This document shows positions 32,958 through 43,074 of a stretch of DNA of 64,000 nt, one piece after another. The number at the start of each line of letters is the position of its first letter. Position 1 is the first letter of the stretch. Source of the DNA: Eurosta solidaginis (Eukaryota > Arthropoda > Insecta > Diptera > Tephritidae); contig NC_090322.1 of NCBI RefSeq assembly GCF_040869045.1, positions 77,585,675 through 77,649,674 on the forward strand, given 5' to 3'. The notes below the pieces were generated by a model that saw nothing but the letters and a program-made list of their open reading frames with translations, was not told where the DNA came from and did not search any database. The position numbers and the translations under genes were made by a program.

Positions 32958-33427
32958 CCAAATAAAAACGAAAAAGATTCGGGAGGCGCTTGTTTTCAGC
33001 GCAGAAATCTGATTAATTTTTATTATGAAATTCTTTCTCTTTTATAGTAAAAATGTCTTACAATACTATTACAATTTTTACATACAATACTTACACACTA
33101 AAAGTAACTATATTCTAATTTCTATATACCAAGTCAGCAAATATTCTTATTACCTAATTATAGAACTATGTAGTAATATTTTGGCAGTCACATTGACGAA
33201 CCGACTTATCGATCAGTCATGCTGATCGATACGTGAGCTGGTCAGTGTGACGCATACGGGTTAAACAACTGTAAACGGATACGACTCCCCGCTGAGTTCA
33301 ATGTAACTTATCTATGCCGCTATGAGTTATTGGCGTGTGCTCGAAAGTGAAATTCATTTGGTATACAAATACAAATACCTTGTATGTAAGGCGTATTGTG
33401 GTAATGCCACATCATCCACCTTAGGAA

Positions 33428-33463
33428 GGGTCGTATATAATTGAAAACAATTATATATGACCC
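33428..33463. other. Hairpin next to the likely polypurine tract
   Basis: A 16-bp stem (gggtcgtatataattg with caattatatatgaccc, one G-T type mismatch) closes on a four-base aaaa loop. It lies just right of ccaccttaggaa, whose complement is purine-rich. The layout copies that at 51115-51173 in G4. Confidence 0.7.
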
Positions 33464-33978
33464 TTAGAGTGACTTAATGACCCACAGTTTACAAAATTTT
33501 AATTGCTTTTTAGTTTTCTATTGTAATTTATTGCATTGCGGTAACTTGATATTGAGAGTGCAGAGTTTGTTTACTTATTTTTATATCCGTTTACATTTGC
33601 TTCACATGTGTGATTTTGTGCTGACTTTGTTTTTTGTTTTATATATATAACATGTTGTTTTTTCTTTTGCTCACGTGCACACTTTTTATATGCTCTTAAG
33701 GGAGGAACGTATATAATTTGGCGCCTAATTACATACGGTCATCCTATTGTCATTGATATAAGTGTGCCATGCTGTTTCATTTTACTTTTAATTACATATA
33801 ATGCATTTTTTGTTTATGTGTTTTCTGTTTTTATTTATTTACTCTTGCTTTAAATTTGAATTGTTATGCTGACTTTGGTTTTTGTTTATATATATTGTGT
33901 GTATACTTATAATTATGAGTAGAGTGGAATGCTTATAGTAAATATATATATATTTTTTAAGTTATTTAAATAGACGTT

Positions 33979-34293
33979 TTATACTGGTTTAAGCCTATTT
34001 TTATGGATTACTATTTCTTTGATTTTGTTTTTCCTATCACTATTTCCCATTCTATTAGGTATTAATGTATAATTATTATTTTTATCGATACTTTTTTCTT
34101 TATAATTTCTTTTATATCTATTATCTAGCTTCTCTAACACTAAGTCTCCTATTTTTATTTCCTTACTGTAGCTACTTTTATCATAATTAGATTTTTGTTT
34201 TTCTTTGGCTTCTTTTACTAATTTTCTAGCCCTTTGTTGTGCTATTTGAAGTTTATATTTTACTTCCTTGTCATAAACTTCGTGATTATACAA
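33979..34293 (-). pseudogene. pol: 412-like integrase C-terminal part, fragment
   Basis: A 104-codon frame: Lys/Tyr/Gln-rich helix (KYKLQIAQQRARKLV), IGDLVLEKLDNRYKRN, and a C-terminal IVIHKNRLKPV like the end of 412-type Pol. The central G-P-Y word of the module is lost. It is out of frame with the catalytic core to its right. Confidence 0.65.
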
Positions 34294-34380
34294 TGGGCTT
34301 ATTTTGTTTTCTTTAAGAAATTCAAAATTCTGGGGATTCTTTCCAAATATTGGCTCAAAAGGACAATATTTATGTATGGT

Positions 34381-35137
34381 TCATGGCGTAGTATTGTAAT
34401 AATATGCGAAATACCTGAGGTATTCATCCCAATCATCTTTGTCACTGGATATGTATGAGCGTACATATTCATTGAATGTCCTATGACTGCGTTCTACGGT
34501 ACCTAAAGTTTGATGATGGTGCGGTGTTGAGGTTTTGTGCTCAATTTTTAGCAGTTTACACAGTTCTTGAAATAAACTATTTTTGTACTCTGTGTCCATA
34601 TCCGTTAAGATTGTCTTCATTGGTCCATAACTCAAAATGAAGTGTTCAAAAACGGCTTTAGCGACTGTTGATGCATGTTTGCTTGGAGCTGGGCTTTCTA
34701 TCAAGTACGTGTAATGGTAACAGCATATTCGTTTCCATTTATTGATTTCGGTAGTGGTTCTACTGTACCGATTTGTATAATATCAAAAGCCTGCGGAGGC
34801 GTCTCCGTTATTGTCATTGGCTCCTTTATATGCTTATTTGTTTTATTTTTCTGACAGTGGATGCAGTTCTTTACGTATTTTCTTCGTCATTTTTCATGTT
34901 TAGCCAGCTATATTTCTGATTGATCATATCTGTCATGCGATTTATTCCTGGGTGGCCACCACTAATAGGATCGCCATGATATTTCTGCAGAATTTCTTTA
35001 ATTTTCCCGGGATTTCTCACATATATAACCTCTGGGGTTAGTGCTATTGTTACATTTTTGAGAACCTTGTTTCCTGTTTCTATAAATTTGCCTACTGCGG
35101 TATAATTTCTTTTAAACAATTTGTCCCCTAAGGACAA
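34381..35137 (-). pseudogene. pol: 412-like integrase core and zinc domain, fragment
   Basis: 34381-34704 gives ILTDMDTEYKN and HHHQTLGTVERSHR, the second Asp (in a D-M-D word) and the Glu of the integrase triad. Between 34704 and 34870, NCIHCQKNK and FDIIQIGTVEPLP can be read, with Gly replacing the first catalytic Asp. 34871-35137 reads YHGDPISGGHPGINRM, the His part of the zinc domain. The frame changes at least twice. Confidence 0.7.
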
Positions 35138-35468
35138 CTGTATTTATACAAGTCCTAAATTGCGGACTTTTTTTTCAAGTCTGGTAAAGAATTGTCCTAA
35201 GTCAATCTTATCCTCAACAATTAGGTTGCTTGTATTCAAATTGCTACAAATTGTCTTTCCTTTTTTGAAATATAATTTCGGAGGATCGAAAACGAGCTCG
35301 ACATGTCTTTTTACTTCAAATTTATTTAGCGCTTCTTATGCTTTTAGGTTCTCTTTGTGGCTTTCTTTATTTTCAATAATATTGCTGGTAGTTTTAGATG
35401 CTGACCTTGTTATTAGTTTTAGTATTTTACTTGCTTCCACTGACATTTCTTTTAAGTTCGTGATTGTA
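35138..35468 (-). pseudogene. pol: 412-like pol linker (RNase H to integrase), fragment
   Basis: On the minus strand the sequence reads as a Lys/Asn/Leu-rich linker (SASKTTSNIIENKESH and FDPPKLYFKKGKTIC) similar in position to the low-complexity linker of G4 at 52700-53000. One stop lies near 35335. The opposite-strand frame over the same bases is a shadow. Confidence 0.5.
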
Positions 35469-35505
35469 TGACGAGCATCACAATGATATTAGCCTCTCGA
35501 CGTAA
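35469..35505 (+). repeat. G3 5' LTR start (37 bp match)
   Basis: tgacgagcatcac ... ctctcgacgtaa matches 41390-41426 with one difference (gcc against tcc). Beyond it the two sides are unrelated, so the rest of one LTR was lost or displaced. Confidence 0.65.
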
Positions 35506-35526
35506 TATGCGAACATCACAGGGCAG

Positions 35527-35835
35527 TCCCAAACCGGATCGGATTACCAAGAACAATATCCGTCCTTATTTAAGGTCAAATAGTCTAGCTACGCCAGGGA
35601 AAGAGGGCGAAGTACCCGATAGGAAAAAGTACCAAGTTCGAACCCTAAGAGGAGGATATGGGGAAATATAAAATTTTAGCTTTGAATGTTGGCTATTCAA
35701 CTTACTTAGATGATTTATTTATGGTTGACGCAATTTCAATCAGTTTTTTTTTTGACCAGTACGAATTTATGCTGGCACATTCCTGTTTTTTTTTTTTTTT
35801 TTTTTGTTAAGCAAATTTGGATGGCGTGATCCATG
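35527..35835. repeat. 310-bp dispersed repeat, copy 1
   Basis: From tcccaaaccggatcggatta to ggatggcgtgatccatg. It recurs at 45787-46098 with about 5-10% differences and a variable T-run. On the plus strand tagctacgccaggg and gttcgaaccc, about 45 nt apart, weakly resemble Pol III boxes A and B, so a SINE origin is possible but unproven. Confidence 0.8.
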
Positions 35836-36405
35836 TAAAAGAACGCAGGATTTGCAAAGTTTGGATTAATTCGAACTCTGACCGCTGACTTTTTTCACTG
35901 AATTAGTATCATAAGCATGATATCTAAAGATTTGAGATGGATTACATATTGACGTATTTGTTATGTATTCTGTCCTCGCAAATACAATTTTTTTTTTCGT
36001 TTGTTGGACTGTTGGAGTCAATGGATTTGCCGAAAATAAATATTTTTATACTTACATCTGACCTTGATCCACAGCCACAAAACAAATACGTCCCATATTT
36101 CAACCAAACGGTCAACCATTTACTTTTGGATTTTGATCTGTTGCAGAGTTGCGGCGAATTAACAAAAGTATAAGCTTAGACACTGACGTCATTTTTATCC
36201 AGCATACATGTACACATTAAGGAGTTAAGCAACCGCGAATTATTAAGTCTAAATTATTAACCTTCCCTACAGAGTAGTCATCATATTATATTTTATTAAT
36301 TAGTTGATTTAAAAACGCGATCGATTGATTGTTTTAATTCCTAACGAATTTCCGGTAGATACCTAAACATTAACACACGAACAATTTCTTTATCAGTTGA
36401 GTGCT
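35836..36405. other. G3 leader / remaining LTR region
   Basis: Non-coding, AT-rich. A 78-codon frame at 35937-36173 has no domain and no coding character. The primer binding site should be here, but I could not identify it. Confidence 0.4.
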
Positions 36406-37896
36406 ATGATGCCAGTGACACGTAGTCCTGATAATGCCTCTGGTGGCACAGATGGTGCTCAGTTGAACAACCAGTCCTGTGCCATATGCAGTGAAACCTT
36501 GTTAAATAGTCAAGATAGGGGAGTAACGGTGTGCCATCATTGTTTCCACTTAACTTGCATCCATACCTGGTTAGATAATAATGGCACTTGTCCAATCTGT
36601 AGAAGTCCCTGTTTCGCAAAAGACCTAAAAATCTTAGAAGAGAAAAAACTGAGTATGCCAACCGGTGCTATTCCTCGAGAACGACCGAATACGCGGCTTT
36701 ACGCGCAAACTAATCCCCAATTCCAAACTTATATGTCAGCTAACCGTCCACACGGCCAAACGAATAGTCTACGATACCGACGCGCGACTAATCCACACCA
36801 AAGTGGAATTACTGAACAGCTAGTGCAGCAATTAGTTGCTGAATCAATGCAAAACTTTCGTGAAGTAATGACCATTGATATTCAGAATATGTTACAAAAC
36901 TTAAATATGGATAGAAAGACTAGACCATCTACAGCTGTTTCTCGGCGAGAAGAGCAGGTGGAATGGCCACGCAACGCACCGTTTCCGGAGCGACCTATTA
37001 ATGACAATGTTCGATATGAGAGACGGCCAGAGTCATTAGGCGTTAGCCGATTGTCTGTGGCAAACGAAAAACTGTCAAATCTAGTTCGGAATTGGCAGGT
37101 TCGTTTTAGGGGGTCGGAAGATGGCATATCTGTAGACCAATTTATTTATCGAGTAAACACGTTAACTGCCCTACACATGAACGGAAGTTTTACAGTACTT
37201 TGCCAACATCTACACTCATTGTTTGAAGGCAAAGCTTTGCAATGGTTCTGGCGTTACCGGCAACGCACGAATGATCTGGAGAGGTTTGATTGTTGCGAGG
37301 CCATGCGACGCCAATTTAAGGATTTTTCGACAGACGCCGAAATACGCGATGACATTCGAAGAAGAAAGCAAAAGTTTGCTGAGCCCTTTGATGATTTCCT
37401 TGAAGTCGTAATGCAAATGTCCGACAAGTTGAGAACCCAAATGAATGAGACAGTCGAGATTTTGATACGCAATTTGAAGTCCAACTTGCGCCATGAAATT
37501 TTACACCTCGAAATAATGGATATTGCTAGTTTGAGGAAAGCAGCGCGAAAACATGAAAAGTTCTTTAACGATATTCACGGTGGCTCATTCCGGCAAACCT
37601 CTAGACGTCACCAAATCAATGAACTATTTAATTCGGATATTACCAACACTAACCAAGACGAAGAACTCGGCAATGTAAAAGCTGTTGAGGCAAGTAAGCT
37701 AAAATGTTGGAATTGTCAAGAGACGGGACATAAATATCATGACTGTATCAAGCCCAGGAAAATCTTCTGCTACGGCTGTGGCGCTGAAAACATGTATAAA
37801 CCCACATGTCCTAAATGCACCGTTGCATCGGAAAACTCGAAGAAGGATGTCCGTCGAATCCCAGACGAGCATCCATTGTATCGCCCTCGGAATTAA
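36406..37896 (+). CDS. gag: G3 Gag with N-terminal RING-H2 finger
   Basis: A 496-codon intact frame; the ATG at 36406 is the first in frame. Residues 25-65 form a canonical RING-H2 finger: C25-x2-C28-x14-C43-x-H45-x2-H48-x2-C51-x10-C62-x2-C65, as in E3 ubiquitin ligases. A disordered Arg/Pro-rich stretch follows to about 225. Residues 225-390 are a retrotransposon-Gag domain (GKALQWFWRYR, MRRQFKDFSTDAEIRDDI, FDDFLEVVMQMSDKLR). Near the C-terminus lies a CCHC knuckle, CWNCQETGHKYHDC, and a second Cys cluster, CYGCG and CPKC. An enzyme-type domain in front of Gag is unusual. Whether it ligates ubiquitin is inference. Confidence 0.85.
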   Translation: MMPVTRSPDNASGGTDGAQLNNQSCAICSETLLNSQDRGVTVCHHCFHLTCIHTWLDNNGTCPICRSPCFAKDLKILEEKKLSMPTGAIPRERPNTRLYAQTNPQFQTYMSANRPHGQTNSLRYRRATNPHQSGITEQLVQQLVAESMQNFREVMTIDIQNMLQNLNMDRKTRPSTAVSRREEQVEWPRNAPFPERPINDNVRYERRPESLGVSRLSVANEKLSNLVRNWQVRFRGSEDGISVDQFIYRVNTLTALHMNGSFTVLCQHLHSLFEGKALQWFWRYRQRTNDLERFDCCEAMRRQFKDFSTDAEIRDDIRRRKQKFAEPFDDFLEVVMQMSDKLRTQMNETVEILIRNLKSNLRHEILHLEIMDIASLRKAARKHEKFFNDIHGGSFRQTSRRHQINELFNSDITNTNQDEELGNVKAVEASKLKCWNCQETGHKYHDCIKPRKIFCYGCGAENMYKPTCPKCTVASENSKKDVRRIPDEHPLYRPRN

Positions 37897-38400
37897 ACAC
37901 CAAACGCGGTTTTGGTGAAACAAACCATTCAAATGACGACAATACCGAAAACATTCAGATAGTTTCACCAGATAGTACAAAAACTAATAATAACCCCATG
38001 AATAGTACAACTTTAAAAGTTTCTATAGATTTGAGTAAGATGTTATCTAGAAAACCATATCACGTTCGTTTGACGGAGTACAATAGTGCGAGGAAAAGAA
38101 TATTCTCGGACATAGAGAACAACCGTACTCCAACCCGTTCCAGTAAGCGCATATCAGCCTATTGGAAGCGTAAGAAAGCATTACTTAATTCTGTTATTTC
38201 TTTTATAGTTTAGAATAATTCTGATATTCGACCATACGCAAATATAAAGATATTAGATAAACCATATTTAGCTTTATTAGATAGTGGAGCAAATAAGAGC
38301 TGCATTGGATTGGAATTAGCAAAACTAATTATGGAAAGTTCCAAGAGAGGTTACGAGAAGCTTTTAGGTTCTGTAAAAACAGCAGATGGGAAAAACAGAG
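37815..38400 (+). pseudogene. pol: G3 Pol start with protease region
   Basis: The frame overlaps the Gag end in the -1 frame (37815-38213), is rich in Ser/Asn/Arg, and continues after a TAG at 38211 with NNSDIRPYANIKIL and LLDSGANKSCIGL, the D-S-G-A active site of a retropepsin. A frame change near 38390 follows. The overlap suggests Gag-Pol by -1 frameshifting; only a non-canonical GGAAAAC is present in the overlap. Confidence 0.7.
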
Positions 38401-38401
38401 C

Positions 38402-39330
38402 GTGGCTGGAGTCATAGAGCTTACAATAGACTTCAACAATCGTATAGAAACGATTGAGTTTCTTTTAGTACCGTCTGTTGCCAGCAACGTTATATGCGGA
38501 ATGGACTTTTGGCAGAAATTTCGTCTGCAAGTTCAAGCGGAACCATGCATAGATCAACTTACGGACGAAGGAGTAGACCCCGATGTGATTCCGTTGACAT
38601 CATTACAGAAACGCCAACTTGAGATAGCTATTTCTGCATTCCCTGCTTACGAGAAAGAAGGCCTTGGAACTACAAAGTTAATTGAGCACGTCATAGACAC
38701 TGGCACGGCTACCCCAATAAAGCAGCGTTATTATCCAATCTCGCCTGCAATGGAAAAGCTATTGTGTGAAGAGATAGATCGTATGATTAAGTTAGGAGTA
38801 ATAGAAAATGCTGAGAGTTCCGTATGGTCCTCTCCAGGAGTGCTTATAGTAAAACCTGGAAAGTTGAGATTTTGTTTAGACTCGAGAAAGCTTAATGAAG
38901 TAACTATGAAATACTCGTATCCTATTCCGAATATAGATGGACTGATAGCCCGACTACCGCCTGTATATTACATATCGAAAATTGACCTGAAGGATGCCTT
39001 CTGGCAAATAAGTTTGTCTAAGGAGTATCGTCCCAAAACCGCATTTACAATACGCAATCGACCATTGTACCAATTTACGCGCATGCATTTTGGTCTTTGT
39101 AATTCACCACAAACAATGTGTCGATTGATGGACATGGTTATCCCGTACAATCTCAAGACACATGTTTTCGTTTACTTAGACGCTTTGTTAGTTGTGCTCA
39201 CAAACGTTTGAAGAACACATATCGCATCTGTTGGAAGTTGCAGCACATCTAAGAAAAGCTTGTCTAACTATCAACATTAAGAAGAGTAGCTTTGGTCTGA
39301 ATAAAGTTAAATATTTAGGATTTGTAGTTG
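38402..39330 (+). pseudogene. pol: G3 reverse transcriptase, catalytic Asp lost
   Basis: The frame to 39211 gives the protease end (NVICGMDFWQKF), then RT: KQRYYPISPAMEKL, PGKLRFCLDSRKLNE, SKIDLKDAFWQISL (motif A intact), RMHFGLCNSPQTM, and VYLDALLVV. The last is the Y-x-D-D box with Ala in place of the second Asp, which should abolish polymerisation. A frame change directly follows (TFEEH is in another frame), and another near 39328. Confidence 0.8.
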
Positions 39331-40182
39331 GCACTAGCGGTAGACGAAGATAAAGTGAAGGCTATTTCTGACTATCCATGTCCGAAAACCATTCGCCAAG
39401 TACGCCAACTTTTGGGAATGGCAGGGTGGTATAGGCGCTTTAGTGCCGACTATGCTAGCCTCACGTTTCCACTAACCGAGCTGCTCTCTAAGAAAAAGAA
39501 GTTTGCTTGGAATACAGCAGCTGAAGATGCCTTTCAGCAGCTTAAAAATAAACTTACAACGGCCCCCTTAGTGATTCACCCTGATTATTCGAAACAGTTC
39601 ATTGTCCAATGTGATGCATGCCAGTACGGTGTTGGAGGTCTGTTAGCTCAAGCTGATGAAAATGGCGACGAAAGGCCTATGTCCCACAATCTGAACAGAG
39701 CGCAGAGAAATTATACCGTCACTGAACTGGAATGTCTCGCAGTGGTTATGGCAATAAAGAAGTTCAGGCCATATATAGAAGGGCACGACTTTAAAGTCGT
39801 AACCGACCACGCGAGTCTGAAATGGCTAATGCGCCAAAAAGACTTAAGCGGAAGGCTAGCGCGGTGGGCCTTAAAACTACAAGGTTATAACTTTTCCATC
39901 GAGCACAGAAAAGGAAGCGATAATAAAGTCGCTGACGCGTTGTCTCGCGCTTTTGACGAAACCGGAAAAGTGGAGGAGATAGAGTTAGAGATTTTGCCAG
40001 AAATAGATTTAGAATCGTCGCACCTAGAATCCGATGAATACCGAGAATTACGGGAAAAATTTTCCAACAGTGATATGCCAGACTACAAAGTAATAGACAA
40101 ATTCATTTACTATAGGAATAATTTTGGGACCAACACGCCCCTTGAGAAGACGTGTGGAAACTGTTTGTGCCGACTGAATTAA
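39328..40182 (+). pseudogene. pol: G3 RT thumb, RNase H and integrase start
   Basis: A 284-codon frame. GWYRRFSADYASLT is the RT connection. RNase H reads VQCDACQYGVGGLL, ELECLAVVMAIKKF, TDHASLKWLM and DNKVADALSRAF. An acidic linker leads to the integrase N-terminus. It ends at a stop after a frame slip; the next segment overlaps from 40152. Confidence 0.82.
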
Positions 40183-40733
40183 GGCAAAGCGTTATTTACT
40201 CGGCTCATAATTCGCTTAGTTCAGGACACGGTGGTATAGCCACAACAATTGAGCTGGTAAAAAGACATTTATATTGGCCCGGAATGGTAAACGACATAAA
40301 AAATTATGTGCTATCCTGTGACCTTTGCAAAACCTCGAAGACGCCGTCTTATTCGCTTCGCCCTCCGATGGGGCAGCAAGCCGAGTCAGAGCGACCTTTC
40401 CAACGATTGTACATCGTTCTCATTGGACCTTTTCCGAGATCAAAAAGGGGAAATATAGGTATTTTTATTTTCCTCGACCATTTCTCGAAATTCACTTTTT
40501 TGCAACCATTAAGAAAGTTCACAACGAACTTAATAATATATTTTCTTAAAACTAAAATTTTTGATTGCTTTGGTGTACCTCAGACAATAGTATCCGATAA
40601 AGGAAGCCAATTTGTCAGCAAGGAGTTCCATAATTTCATTGACAAACATGGAATTAGCCATGTTCGTACAGCGGTATATTCACATCAAGCCAACGCCTCG
40701 GAACGCGTAAATCGCTCAATTAACGTGGCTTGA
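40152..40733 (+). pseudogene. pol: G3 integrase
   Basis: A 193-codon frame: zinc domain HNSLSSGHGGIATT with CDLCKTSK, then a catalytic core with FIFLDHFSKFTFLQPL (the region of the first Asp), IVSDKGSQFVS (second Asp) and HQANASERVNRS (Glu). The first Asp word normally D-x-x-G-P appears here as I-V-L-I-G-P, with Leu or Ile in place of Asp. The frame ends at a TGA at 40731; the C-terminal part follows at 40904. Confidence 0.78.
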
Positions 40734-40903
40734 GATTCTTTGTACACAAGGATCATCGGAACTGGGATGCTTACGTAAGCAGCATTAATTGTTCTTTACG
40801 AAGTGATTTACACAGCACAATAGGTCAGTCGCCATACTTCGTTGTTTTTGGTCAAAACATGGTAACACACGGGAAAGACTACGGTATCTTGAAGAATCTA
40901 TGA

Positions 40904-41230
40904 TTGATGTCGGAGGGTAGTGCTCGACTTAGTAGGGAGGATGAATTCGACATCATTCGCGAATCAGTTAACTCCAAAATGAAACTTGCGTATGAGAAAA
41001 ACACACGCACATACAACCTACGCGCACGTGCGCAGGAGTTTACCCCAGGACAACTCGTGATACGTAGACATTTTGTGCAAAGTAATTTGGGAATACATTT
41101 CAATGCTAAACTTGCCCCACAAGGTGATAAAGCCAAAGTGATAAAAAAGGTTGGAAACGCTTATTACTTGTTAGAAGACATAGGCAACAATCATAAAGGA
41201 ACGTACCACACTAAGGACATCTGGTCATGA
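40904..41230 (+). pseudogene. pol: G3 integrase C-terminal domain
   Basis: A 108-codon frame with KNTRTYNLRARAQEF, PGQLVIRRHFVQSNL, AKVIKKVGNAYYLLED and YHTKDIWS, an SH3-like integrase tail. Between 40734 and 40903 the core end can be traced out of frame (PYFVVFGQN). Non-coding sequence then leads to the polypurine tract. Confidence 0.72.
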
Positions 41231-41375
41231 AAAGTCACAACATCAACAACAAATAACTGATTTTCTTTCATAATTATTACGAATAATTAACCGATTGGCA
41301 AAGAGATCAACAATAACAAACTTATGAAAGTTGCAGCCGCTAGGTACCGACTAGCATCGGTTAGCTTCTGTCTGG

Positions 41376-41426
41376 TTGGGGGGAATTTATGACGAGCATC
41401 ACAATGATATTATCCTCTCGACGTAA
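41376..41426 (+). repeat. G3 polypurine tract and start of 3' LTR
   Basis: ttggggggaattta (41376-41389) is the plus-strand primer tract and is directly followed by the LTR word TGACGAGCATCAC at 41390. The LTR continues rightward an unknown distance; 41427-41745 is non-coding. Confidence 0.75.
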
Positions 41427-41757
41427 AATAAATCAATCAAAATTGAGTGTTGCAAATTAACATGTTTGTTGTGTTGTATCGAACATTGGTTCGAACATTT
41501 CGACACGACCAATGCCCAGTGCAATAACCATATATGTAATACTTCTATATCACTACTACTGAACTGTGCAGCCGTCAAACATTACAGTACATATATACAA
41601 TGAGAGAGGGAGACAAAATCTCAAGGCTGTCGTTAAATTTTTGTAAAAAGAGGCTTAAATATATGTATATTTCAACAAGCATTCTTGCTTCTATCAATAT
41701 TGTACGTTAGGTTATTTCATTCTCCAAATGAAAAGTAAGGTTTTGTTTTCCATTAGT

Positions 41758-41999
41758 ATTTTTGGTAATTTTTATACCCTTATACGTTTATGTTATGTTA
41801 ATAATAATGAGCTTAAATGTAAAAATGTACATTTGTGTTTACTTACAGTTCTGAAGATGGCTTCAGACTGAAGCCGAAATATTGACAAATTAAAAAAACC
41901 AATGAAATTTTAAACATTGTGTTTTATTTAACCACGGCCTTTAAGCTCATTATTATTAACATAACATAAACGTATAAGGCTATAAAAATTACCAAAAAT
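41758..41999. repeat. 60-bp near-perfect inverted repeat at the PLE 5' end
   Basis: The left arm 41758-41817 (attttggtaatttttata through gagcttaaa) pairs with the right arm 41940-41999 (ttaagctcattattatta through attaccaaaaat) with one mismatch. The right arm ends at the ORF start codon. Inverted or split terminal repeats of this kind occur in the Penelope class. Confidence 0.9.
41851..41879 (+). ncRNA. Hammerhead-ribozyme-like core of the PLE
   Basis: CTGAAGA (fits the CUGANGA core) is followed by a hairpin GGCTTC-agact-GAAGCC and then GAAA. This is the central part of a hammerhead (core strand, stem II, GAAA), which is known from Penelope-class repeats. Stem II starts one base late, and I could not draw a convincing stem III, so activity is doubtful. 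A cttacag just before it also looks like a 3' splice site. Confidence 0.5.
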
Positions 42000-43074
42000 G
42001 TTCAAACGGAGAGCTTACCAAAAGAACGGAAACACCTTTAAGGTGTACCAAACCATCAAACACATATATAATACACGGACCAACAGGGAGATCAAACGAT
42101 ACCAGCAAAAAACACAACAAATTATTAAAATATCAGAGTCGACGAAATTCTTGGAGAGGTGCAAGCGAAGTGGAATAACACCAAATTTTTTAAGAGATGC
42201 AACAAAAGATATTATGCACATCATAAAAAACAACACCAATAATTGCAGAATTCCACGTAAGTACACAAACAAAGTTGTCACATTCATTAAGCAAGTGCAG
42301 ACGAAGCTTTTAAATATGATAATATGTATCAAACATGACCTCCTAAGACAAAACAGAAGGGAGGCAAATAGACTGAGAACAGAAATCGATCACACTCTTA
42401 ATTCTCACCATTCAACCAAATTCTACGAAAGTGAAAATATACTGTTGGACAACCTCACAAGCAATATTAAACAGAGACAAACAAAAAAGTACGAAAAACT
42501 AAGACAACATGAGAAGGAAAATCTCAATATCAGGGTGGTACCACAATGGTTCCGAAATACCACACAAACTGAAATACCACATGATATACAATGGCTGTTA
42601 TCGCTGGGCCCGAAATATGCCCTCTCGACCGAAAACAAGAAATTCCCTCTATTTAAGTTTATAGCAGACGGGGAAAACATTATACAAACGGCGAAAGATA
42701 AGGAATCACAAGAAGTGGCAAGAAGCAACTTCACGACACTGATACACGACCATCTAAAAAACAATACGATTTCCACACGAGACAAATTCACACGCAAAAT
42801 ACTGGAAGAGACAAAACGGTTCCTCAAACACAACAAACAATTACTTGTACTCAATGCCGACAAGGGCAACGCTACAGTGGTGATAGACAAAAACGAATAC
42901 GATACAAAGATTCAGACACTGGTGAACGACATCTCTGCCTACAGAGTTTTAAAACGCGATCCGACGAACAAGCTACAAGACAAAAACAATAGCCATAGAT
43001 ATCCAAGAAAAGAACAATCTACTGTGCAAAAATGCTATTACTCCCAGAATCTATGGATTACCAAAAATTCATAA
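41998..43074 (+). pseudogene. PLE ORF, N-terminal region
   Basis: A 358-codon frame from the ATG at 41998. It is Lys/Asn/Thr-rich and helical, with VPQWFRNTTQTEIP, LSLGPKYAL and LLVLNADKGNATVVIDK, the last typical of Penelope-class polymerases just ahead of RT. The frame slips near 42990-43020, after which RT continues in the next segment. Confidence 0.8.

Larger units (their letters stand above)
22500..33222. repeat. Right copy of the >=10.7 kb direct duplication
   Basis: See 1-10711. In this copy the flanking part to the left (19769-22499) is also visible and shows that the segment belongs to one nested locus. After 33222 the sequence is unrelated to that after 10711. Confidence 0.95.
33223..35468 (-). 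mobile_element. 412/mdg1-like Gypsy fragment (3' half)
   Basis: A minus-strand pol remnant from the RNase H-integrase linker (near 35460) to the integrase end (33979), followed on the left by what should be its 3' end and LTR (33223-33420). It is related to G4: DPISGG, HHQTLGTVERSHR and the FNEY word correspond. On the right it is cut by the 5' LTR of G3 at 35469, so G3 probably inserted into it. Confidence 0.65.
35469..41760 (+). mobile_element. G3, Ty3/Gypsy-type LTR retrotransposon with RING-finger Gag
   Basis: LTR starts at 35469 and 41390 share tgacgagcatcacaatgata and the following 17 bases. The right one directly follows a polypurine tract (ttggggggaattta, 41376-41389), which fixes the orientation as plus. 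Gag is intact over 496 codons. Protease, RT, RNase H and integrase follow with several frame breaks. The Pol layout suggests an Osvaldo/Ulysses-like lineage, though this is a guess. The LTR end is not resolved: the 5' LTR diverges after 37 bp (repeat unit inserted), and the 3' one is interrupted or followed by the Penelope-like insertion at 41761. Confidence 0.8.

Noticed and set aside
37815..37896. Programmed -1 frameshift signal in G3 (GGAAAAC)
   Set aside because: The overlap is in the -1 frame, but the heptamer is not a standard X-XXY-YYZ site and no strong downstream structure was evident.
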